Of a DNA stretch of 20,808 bases, positions 15,477 to 20,808 are shown piece after piece. A program made the translations under genes and the position numbers. The notes beneath the pieces were generated by a model. The model saw only the letters and a list, made by a program, of their open reading frames with translations. It searched no databases and was not told the origin of the DNA. Every line of letters begins with the position of its first letter. Within the stretch, counting starts at the first letter, position 1. The DNA is from UBA5216 sp963924885. Its GTDB lineage: Bacteria > Pseudomonadota > Gammaproteobacteria > Burkholderiales > SG8-41. Location of the stretch: positions 1-20,808 of the forward strand of contig CAWUUY010000316.1 in assembly GCA_963924885.1 (NCBI GenBank), written 5' to 3'.

Positions 15477-15504
15477 AAAGCGCGGCGCATCGCCGCGCTT
15501 TTTT
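15477..15504 (+). terminator. Rho-independent terminator after the DUF2782 gene
   Basis: AAAGCGCGGCG (15477-15487), the loop CAT, and CGCCGCGCTTT (15491-15501) make a perfect 11-bp GC-rich stem followed by a T-run through 15504. It ends the DUF2782 transcript 32 bases after its stop and separates it from thrB. The A-rich left flank gives weaker bidirectional potential. Confidence 0.9.
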
Positions 15505-15540
15505 CTGTACGCCGACTGCCGAACACGGTACGCTATCGCC

Positions 15541-16509
15541 ATGTCCGTTTTTACCACCGTCACGCCGGAGCAACTCAGCGTCTGGCTCAAACACTATTCA
15601 GTCGGCACGCTGCTCGAATTACAGGGCATCGCCGCCGGCATTGAAAACACCAATTATTTTGTCACCACCTCCGAGGGACGTTACGTCCTCACACTGTTTG
15701 AAAAACTCACAGCGCGCGATCTACCGTTTTATCTGAACCTGATGGCGTATCTTGCGGCGCAAGGCGTGCCCTGCCCCGCGCCGGTCGCCAACAACAGCGG
15801 CGCTTTTCTCGGCCATCTGAACGGCAAGCCGGCGAGCCTGGTGTCGCGCCTGACCGGCAAGGACTTGGTCAATCCTTCTGTCGCCGATTGCGCCAAGGTG
15901 GGCCAGGTACTGGCACGCATCCACCTCGCTGGGCAAAGCTACACTGGCCGCATGAACAATCCGCGCGGGCCAGCATGGTGGAAGGCGGCAACGCCGGACA
16001 TACTGCCGTTTCTCAATGCCGCCGACGCTGCGCTGCTCGACAGCGAGGTGCGCGCACAGGATGCGCAGCGCTTTGATGATTCGCACGATCCGCGTGATTT
16101 GCTGCGCGGCGCGATCCACGCGGACATGTTCCGCGACAACATTTTGTTTCACCAGGGCGAAGTCGCCGGCGTGATCGATTTTTATTTTGCCTGCACCGAT
16201 CTGTTGCTTTACGACGTGGCGATTGCCGTCAACGACTGGTGCATGCAACCGGACAGCCGCCTCGACCTGGCGCGCACACAGGCGCTGCTGTCGGCCTATC
16301 ACGCCGAACGGCCTTTCACCGCTGTCGAGCGGGGCGCGTGGCCGATGCTGCTACGTGCCGGCGCGCTGCGGTTTTGGGTGTCGCGGCTGTATGACTTGCA
16401 CCTGCCGCGCGCGGGCGAACTCACCCATGCCAAGGATCCGGGGCATTTCGGGCGCATGCTGGCGTCGCATATCGCGTGCGCACACGAACTGCCGCCGCTG
16501 CCGCATTGA
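15541..16509 (+). CDS. thrB: Homoserine kinase, choline-kinase-like type
   Basis: This enzyme phosphorylates homoserine in threonine synthesis. The 322-residue product is not the GHMP-type ThrB of E. coli but the aminoglycoside-phosphotransferase/choline-kinase fold found in many Beta- and Alphaproteobacteria. The start MSVFTTVTPEQLSVWLKHYSVG is typical. Further features are the GIENTNYFVTT loop (33-43), the catalytic segment His193-x-Asp195 with Asn200 in HADMFRDN, and the metal-binding Asp213 in GVIDFYFACTDLLLYDVAI. The ribosome binding site is weak. An upstream in-frame extension to 15424 is rejected, because it crosses the terminator and the end of the preceding gene. No thrC or hom is in the window. 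Confidence 0.93.
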   Translation: MSVFTTVTPEQLSVWLKHYSVGTLLELQGIAAGIENTNYFVTTSEGRYVLTLFEKLTARDLPFYLNLMAYLAAQGVPCPAPVANNSGAFLGHLNGKPASLVSRLTGKDLVNPSVADCAKVGQVLARIHLAGQSYTGRMNNPRGPAWWKAATPDILPFLNAADAALLDSEVRAQDAQRFDDSHDPRDLLRGAIHADMFRDNILFHQGEVAGVIDFYFACTDLLLYDVAIAVNDWCMQPDSRLDLARTQALLSAYHAERPFTAVERGAWPMLLRAGALRFWVSRLYDLHLPRAGELTHAKDPGHFGRMLASHIACAHELPPLPH

Positions 16510-16566
16510 GCGACGCGGATCGGGTATAGCGGGATAGAATAGGGCTCCACACCGTTAACTATCCTC

Positions 16567-17355
16567 ATGGAAATTCGCACCTTCAACGCCGGCCAAGGCT
16601 GGCAATGGATCAAGCAGGGCGTCGCGCTGTTTCAGAAAAGCCCCATGCAATGGATGATCATGGTGGGACTGCTGTTCGTCGCCATCAAATTCATCCTGCT
16701 GATTCCGTTTCTGGGGCTGGCGGTGGTATTGCTCTTTCCGGTGCTGCTGGTGGGGCTGATGGAAGGCTGCCGCGCGCTGGAATGCGGCAAGCCGCTGGCG
16801 TTCGGTTATCTGCTGTCGGGTTTTGTGCGCAACACCGGAGCGCTGGTGACACTTGGTGGCATTTCACTCGCCGGCAACCTGTTGGTGATGATGATTATCA
16901 CCGGCCTCGGCGGCGAAGCGATCACCGAGGTGATGAAATTCACCGCGCAAAACAAGGTCACGCCGGAAAATGTGCATGAAATACGCGCGGCGGCTTCGAA
17001 GGCGACTTACAGCATCCTCTTGGGCTGGGCGCTGTCGATACCGCTGATGCTGGCGCTGTGGTTCGCGCCGCTGCTGGTCTACTTTAATAATCTCAAACCG
17101 TTGGCCGCCATGCAGCACAGCCTCGTCGCCTGTTGGCGCAACATGCCGGCCTTCATGCTGTACTTCGCGGTGCTGTTCGCGGCCCTGATGCTGGCGACGC
17201 CGATCGCCATGGCGGCGAGCACCATGGATCTGGGATTGTGGCTGCTGGCGCCGGTGATCGTTCCCACCATCTACGCCTGTTACATCAATATCTTCGATAT
17301 CACCGACGCCGGCGAACCCAAGGCCATCACACCCCCACCTTCCGACTCCGCGTAG
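16567..17355 (+). CDS. BPSS1780-family polytopic membrane protein
   Basis: The product is a 262-residue inner-membrane protein of unknown function, of the kind annotated as BPSS1780 family and commonly found between thrB and uvrD in Betaproteobacteria. It has a short N-terminal cytoplasmic part (MEIRTFNAGQGWQWIKQGVALFQKSP) and about six hydrophobic segments: roughly 28-50, 52-66, 87-113, 146-168, 190-212 and 215-235. Between the third and fourth is a soluble stretch (EVMKFTAQNKVTPENVHEIRAAAS). The tail ends DAGEPKAITPPPSDSA. It starts 57 bases after thrB and may share its transcript. It converges with uvrD, only 15 bases separating the two stops. Confidence 0.8.
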   Translation: MEIRTFNAGQGWQWIKQGVALFQKSPMQWMIMVGLLFVAIKFILLIPFLGLAVVLLFPVLLVGLMEGCRALECGKPLAFGYLLSGFVRNTGALVTLGGISLAGNLLVMMIITGLGGEAITEVMKFTAQNKVTPENVHEIRAAASKATYSILLGWALSIPLMLALWFAPLLVYFNNLKPLAAMQHSLVACWRNMPAFMLYFAVLFAALMLATPIAMAASTMDLGLWLLAPVIVPTIYACYINIFDITDAGEPKAITPPPSDSA

Positions 17356-17370
17356 ACGCGGGGTCCAGCG

Positions 17371-19626
17371 CTACGCCGCCGCCAGATTCGCGAATTCAAG
17401 CACCAGCCACTTCAACCCGTGCCCGCGAAAATTCACCTGCACGCGCGCTTCGCCGCCCCGCCCTTCGGCGCCGACGATCACCCCCGCGCCAAATTTGGCG
17501 TGTAGCACGCTCTGCCCGATGCGCCACGGCGACGCGGATTGCGGCGCGTGCGACAAAGGTTGCACACGAGCAGCGTAGTCTCCGCTCGCCGGCGATGCCT
17601 CGCGATAACGCGGTCTCGCGTTGATGCGCTTGAGTAACGCCTCCGGCAGCTCATGAAAAAACCGTGATGGCACGTTGTAGCGTGTCTGTCCGTGCAGCAT
17701 GCGGTTTTGCGCCAGTGACAAGTACAGCCGCCGCCGCGCCCGCGTGAGCGCCACGTACATCAGGCGGCGCTCTTCTTCCAGTCCATCGTCCTCGTTAAGG
17801 CTGTTCTCATGCGGAAACAGGCCCTCCTCCATGCCGCTGATGAACACCGAGTGAAACTCCAGTCCCTTGGCGGAATGCACGGTCATCATTTGCAGCGCGT
17901 CGGCGCCGGCGATGGCCTGATGCTCGCCCGCTTCCAGCGCAGCATGGGCGAGAAACGACGCCAGCAGGCCGTCGTTCCCGTCAGCCGCGGGCGATACACC
18001 CAGTGCGCCCAGTGGTATCTGCGCGTCGTCGCCGATCACCAGCACATCGCTCTCCATCACAAACGCCGCCGCCGCATTGACCAATTCGGCTAGGTTCTCC
18101 AGCCGGTCGGCGCCTTCTTTTTCGTTTTGATAATGGCTGTAAAGGCCGCTGTGCTCGATCACATGCTCGATGGTTTCGGGCAGCGGCAGACCTTGCGTGG
18201 CCGCGCGCATTTTTTCAATCAGTCCGACGAATGTACCGATGCTCGACGCCGCTTTGCCGCTCAGGGTGTTGGCGCACGCCGCGTCCCATAGATTGATGCC
18301 GCGTTCGCGCGCCACGGTTTGCACCTGCTCCAGACTGCGCGCGCCGATGCCTCGCGTGGGGAAGTTAATCACCCGCAGCAACGCGCCATCGTCGTCGGAT
18401 TTCGCCACCAGCCGCAGATACGCCAGCGCGTGCTTGATTTCCTGGCGCTCGAAAAAGCGCAGGCCGCCATACACGCGATACGGCACCGAGGCGTTGAACA
18501 ACGCGTGTTCGATCACTCGCGACTGCGCATTGGAACGATACACCACCGCCATCTGGCCCAGCGCGACGCCGTCATTGCGCAGCGCCTTCACTTCCTCGAC
18601 GATAAACGCGGCTTCTTCAAGATCGGTCGCTGCCTCGTACACCCGCAGCGGCTCGCCCTTGCCTTCGGAGGTCCACAGGTTTTTGCCCAGACGTCGGCGG
18701 TTGTGCTGGATCAGCGCGTTGGCGGCGTCGAGAATATGCCCCTGCGAACGATAATTCTGTTCGAGCTTGATGACTTTCTCGATGTGAAAGTCTTTTTGCA
18801 GATCCTGCATGTTGGCGCTGGACGCTCCGCGAAACCCATAGATCGACTGATCGTCGTCACCCACGGCGAAGATGCAGCTTTCCGCGCCGCAAAGCTGCTG
18901 CAACCAGCGGTATTGCAGCCGATTGGTGTCCTGAAACTCATCGACGAGGATGTGCTTGAAGCGCGCGCGGTAATGCTCGCGCAGCACCTCGTTGCGCGCC
19001 AGCAGCTCATACGAACGCAGCAACAACTCGGCGAAATCCACCACGCCTTCGCGCTGGCATTGCGTGTCGTAGGCGGCATAAAACTCGGTCATACGACGGG
19101 TGAATTCGTCGTGCGGCTCCACGTTCCCGGCGCGCCGTCCTTCGTCCTTGGCGGCATTGATAAACCATTGCGCCTGACGCGCCGGATAACGCTCGTCATC
19201 GATATTCATCTGCTTAATCAACCGCTTGATGAGCGCGAGCTGATCCTGACTATCGAGTATCTGAAACAAGTGCGGCAGATTCGCCTCGCGGTAATGCGTG
19301 CGCAGCATGCGGTTACACAGGCCGTGAAAGGTGCCCACCCACATGCCGCGGGTGTTGATCGGCAGCATGGCGGAAATGCGCGTAAGCATTTCCTTGGCGG
19401 CCTTGTTGGTGAAGGTAACGCCCAGCAAACCATGGGGACTCGCCTGCCCGGTGTGAACCAGCCACGCGATGCGCGTGGTCAACACGCGCGTCTTGCCGCT
19501 GCCCGCGCCCGCGAGAATCAGCGCAGACTCGGAACGCTGTCCCGACTGCAGTCGGGAGGGTAGCGTGACCGCTTCAAGCTGGGGTTCGTTAAGACCGGTG
19601 AGAAATGCTGGGGAGTCGGAAGTCAT
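17371..19626 (-). CDS. uvrD: UvrD/Rep-type superfamily 1 DNA helicase
   Basis: This ATP-driven 3'-5' DNA helicase acts in mismatch and excision repair. The 751-residue product has all the SF1A motifs: Q-motif LNEPQLEAV (12-20), Walker A LAGAGSGKT (38-46), GVTFTNKAAKEM, GTFHGLCNRMLR, Walker B VDEFQDTN, GDDDQSIYGFRGA, EQNYRS, MTVHSAKGLEF and VALTRARRRLYL. The C-terminus has the Tudor-like part IGQSVLHAKFGAGVIVGAEGRG...VLEF. Between Q-motif and Walker A there are about 9 extra residues (SRLQSGQRS), encoded by a palindromic DNA unit at 19540-19557. Assignment to UvrD rather than Rep follows from length and C-terminal domain. No Shine-Dalgarno site is visible; a hairpin abuts the ATG. Confidence 0.93.
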   Translation of the reverse strand: MTSDSPAFLTGLNEPQLEAVTLPSRLQSGQRSESALILAGAGSGKTRVLTTRIAWLVHTGQASPHGLLGVTFTNKAAKEMLTRISAMLPINTRGMWVGTFHGLCNRMLRTHYREANLPHLFQILDSQDQLALIKRLIKQMNIDDERYPARQAQWFINAAKDEGRRAGNVEPHDEFTRRMTEFYAAYDTQCQREGVVDFAELLLRSYELLARNEVLREHYRARFKHILVDEFQDTNRLQYRWLQQLCGAESCIFAVGDDDQSIYGFRGASSANMQDLQKDFHIEKVIKLEQNYRSQGHILDAANALIQHNRRRLGKNLWTSEGKGEPLRVYEAATDLEEAAFIVEEVKALRNDGVALGQMAVVYRSNAQSRVIEHALFNASVPYRVYGGLRFFERQEIKHALAYLRLVAKSDDDGALLRVINFPTRGIGARSLEQVQTVARERGINLWDAACANTLSGKAASSIGTFVGLIEKMRAATQGLPLPETIEHVIEHSGLYSHYQNEKEGADRLENLAELVNAAAAFVMESDVLVIGDDAQIPLGALGVSPAADGNDGLLASFLAHAALEAGEHQAIAGADALQMMTVHSAKGLEFHSVFISGMEEGLFPHENSLNEDDGLEEERRLMYVALTRARRRLYLSLAQNRMLHGQTRYNVPSRFFHELPEALLKRINARPRYREASPASGDYAARVQPLSHAPQSASPWRIGQSVLHAKFGAGVIVGAEGRGGEARVQVNFRGHGLKWLVLEFANLAAA
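19540..19557. repeat. 18-bp perfect palindrome inside uvrD
   Basis: TCCCGACTGCAGTCGGGA is a perfect 18-bp palindrome in the uvrD coding region. It encodes part of SRLQSGQ, in the place where relatives have only a few residues between the Q-motif and Walker A. The sequence resembles a short REP-like hairpin unit. The insertion keeps the frame. Confidence 0.85.
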
Positions 19627-19653
19627 CTAGCGCAACGGAAAAGTTGCGCTAGA
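19626..19653. promoter_or_regulatory. Hairpin abutting the uvrD start codon
   Basis: TCTAGCGCAAC and GTTGCGCTAGA form a perfect 11-bp stem with a 6-nt loop. On the coding strand its last base is the A of the uvrD ATG. There is no Shine-Dalgarno sequence between hairpin and start codon. There is no T-tract, so it is not a plain terminator; a translational control role is possible. Confidence 0.7.
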
Positions 19654-19658
19654 TTATA
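19653..19658 (-). promoter_or_regulatory. Candidate -10 box for uvrD
   Basis: A perfect TATAAT reads on the minus strand just before the start-codon hairpin. No convincing -35 lies 16-18 bases upstream. If used, transcription would begin within the 5' arm of the hairpin and give a leader of about 20 bases. Confidence 0.4.
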
Positions 19659-19669
19659 CGGCAGCCGCT

Positions 19670-20557
19670 TCAATACCCCGTGGTGGCGGGCGACTTTGCG
19701 GGCGCGGGCGTCGGTGCCCAGCCCAGCGCCGCCCTCATGCGCGCCACCAGCACATCGCGATCCTTCTCCGTCGCAACGCCGGGCACGCGCACCGCAAACC
19801 GCCCGCCCGGCACGGCTTCCATCACCACCGGGTAGCCCTCGGCTCTCAGCCGCGCTTGCAGTTCGCGCGCCATGTGCTCGTCCGACTGGCGTGTCGCCTC
19901 GGCGAGCAAGCGGCCGCCGGCTCGCGTCGCGCCCTGCCCTTCGCTGATTTCCGTTTCCTGCGCCCAAGCATCGATCTGCTTTTGCGGCACCCTGCCCACC
20001 GGCTCGGGCGTTCCCTTCCGCGGCGCAATAAAGAACTGCAGCGGCTCGTTCATGACGAATTCCTGCTTGTCGTGGCGCACGGAGATACGGCCTTCGATCA
20101 GGCACACCAGATCCTGCTCGTCATTGGAGCGGCCCCAAAAATCGGTGCCGCGGATACCCGCCGTGATGGTGGAGATTTTCACGTTCACATCGCGCGTGGC
20201 GGGCGGCTTGCCGAACACACCGGTGGTAAAACGAAACGCGCCTTTCACCACCTCCAGCGTGGCACCCACCAGCGGCGTGTTATCAGCGGTCTTTTTTTCC
20301 GTCAACTGATCGAGGACTAGCGTCGCATTTTCGCCCAGCTTGATGGCGCTGCCTTCGGACATGCGCAACATCACGCGCGCGCGTTCGCCGGTAACGATGC
20401 GATCCTTGTCGCCGAGTTGCATGCCGACGGTCAGCGGTTCGCGTCTGCCAGCGCGCTCCAGCCATGCGGGGCTGACCACGCCCTCAACGGTCAAGGTGCG
20501 AGCCATCGCCGGCACGACACACAACAGCGCCAGCAAGCAGGTCAAAAATCCGAACAT
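19670..20557 (-). CDS. Exported FecR-domain protein with probable SPOR domain
   Basis: The 295-residue product starts at ATG 20557, preceded by AAGGAG at 7 bases. It has a signal peptide (MFGFLTCLLALLCVVPAMA), then a FecR-type beta domain: VGMQLGDKDRIVTGERARVMLRMSEGSAIKLGENATLVL, followed by VKGAFRFTTG and VKISTITAGIRGTDFWGR (about 40-165). The C-terminal part (about 225-280), ARELQARLRAEGYPVVMEAVPGGRFAVRVPGVATEKDRDVLVARMRAALG, has the pattern of a SPOR domain, which binds denuded peptidoglycan glycans at division sites. It is not next to a sigma factor or TonB receptor, so it is not a classical FecR anti-sigma. A periplasmic, cell-wall-associated role is inferred. The gap to uvrD is 43 bases. 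Confidence 0.8.
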   Translation of the reverse strand: MFGFLTCLLALLCVVPAMARTLTVEGVVSPAWLERAGRREPLTVGMQLGDKDRIVTGERARVMLRMSEGSAIKLGENATLVLDQLTEKKTADNTPLVGATLEVVKGAFRFTTGVFGKPPATRDVNVKISTITAGIRGTDFWGRSNDEQDLVCLIEGRISVRHDKQEFVMNEPLQFFIAPRKGTPEPVGRVPQKQIDAWAQETEISEGQGATRAGGRLLAEATRQSDEHMARELQARLRAEGYPVVMEAVPGGRFAVRVPGVATEKDRDVLVARMRAALGWAPTPAPAKSPATTGY

Positions 20558-20618
20558 CGGAAACTCCTTGTCATGACAGATGTGGTTTTGTCGCAGGATG
20601 ATACCAAGGGCTTAAAGG

Positions 20619-20624
20619 TATAAT
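20619..20624 (+). promoter_or_regulatory. Candidate -10 box for leuS
   Basis: TATAAT in the context GGTATAATCG lies 48 bases before the leuS ATG. A consensus -35 is not evident at 16-18 bases upstream. The same gap holds the 10-bp palindrome TGTCATGACA (about 20570-20579), just upstream of the fecR-like gene's ribosome binding site on the other strand. Confidence 0.45.
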
Positions 20625-20672
20625 CGTGCAGTTTTTCACGTTTCCATCCACTCACCGCCCCTTCTCTGCATC

Positions 20673-20808
20673 ATGCAGCAAAAATACAATCCGCAAATCA
20701 TCGAACGCGACGCGCAGGCCTATTGGGATAACGCAAAAGCGTTCGTTGCGGTTGAATCGCCCGGCAAGCCCAAATATTACTGTCTGTCGATGTTTCCGTA
20801 TCCGTCGG
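20673..20808 (+). CDS. leuS: Leucyl-tRNA synthetase, 5' end only
   Basis: LeuS charges tRNA-Leu with leucine. Only the first 45 codons are in the window: MQQKYNPQIIERDAQAYWDNAKAF followed by KPKYYCLSMFPYPS. This matches the very conserved LeuS N-terminus, in which CLSMFPYPSG leads into the HIGH motif. The gene runs off the right edge. It is divergent from the FecR-domain gene. Confidence 0.93.
   Translation, partial: MQQKYNPQIIERDAQAYWDNAKAFVAVESPGKPKYYCLSMFPYPS

Noticed and set aside
18319..19563. Long plus-strand open frames opposite uvrD (also 8653-9663, 11792-12868 and 14021-15058 opposite ybiB, the ligase/polA and polA genes)
   Set aside because: They are antisense shadows produced by high GC third positions; they are rich in His, Arg and Gln and have no family features, while the opposite strand holds clear genes.
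19626..19653. Rho-independent terminator for the fecR-like gene
   Set aside because: The stem is good but no T-tract follows it and it ends on the uvrD start codon.

Overview
The window looks like a chromosomal segment of a GC-rich betaproteobacterium. The gene order polA / DUF2782 / thrB / BPSS1780-type membrane protein / uvrD, the cysB-cysI-DUF934-cobA group, and a ybiB (trpD2)-type gene next to polA are all arrangements I associate with Betaproteobacteria. Codon use is strongly G/C in the third position, which is why long antisense shadow frames are common. I cannot name the genus. No rRNA, tRNA, CRISPR array, transposase or phage gene was found.

Layout. Positions 1-1500 are a decayed stretch: a DksA/TraR-type zinc-finger gene that has lost its second CxxC pair, a frameshifted cupin gene, and about 590 bp with no credible gene. 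Positions 1499-4626 (minus strand) carry cobA, a DUF934 gene and cysI, with cysB divergent at 4768-5730; together they reduce sulfite to sulfide, make precorrin-2 (the siroheme precursor) and regulate the regulon. The usual cysH/cysD/cysN genes are not between DUF934 and cobA; a GC-rich hairpin sequence sits there instead. Behind cysB is a scarred junction: a 120-bp long inverted repeat, a degenerate second copy of the cysB 3' end, and a 5'-truncated HigB toxin gene followed by an intact HigA-type antitoxin gene. A secreted DUF2059-like protein follows, then a second long inverted repeat between convergent genes.

Positions 7624-14986 (minus strand) form one run of closely spaced genes, read as polA, an intact PaaK/CapK-like ligase gene, its frameshifted tandem paralogue, ybiB and an exported M23 peptidase. 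Divergent from polA are DUF2782, a clear Rho-independent terminator, thrB (choline-kinase-like fold) and a polytopic membrane protein. Convergent to these is a UvrD/Rep-type helicase gene carrying an 18-bp perfect palindrome inside its coding sequence and a hairpin abutting its start codon. Upstream of it is an exported FecR-domain protein with a likely SPOR domain. The window ends in the first 45 codons of leuS on the plus strand.

I see no undescribed multi-gene system here. The unusual content is genome scarring: repeat-mediated rearrangement at cysB/higB, a palindrome domesticated inside uvrD, a tandem paralogue pair sharing a nearly identical patch consistent with gene conversion, and several frameshifted genes. 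The frameshifts could be real decay or sequencing error, and reads would have to settle that.
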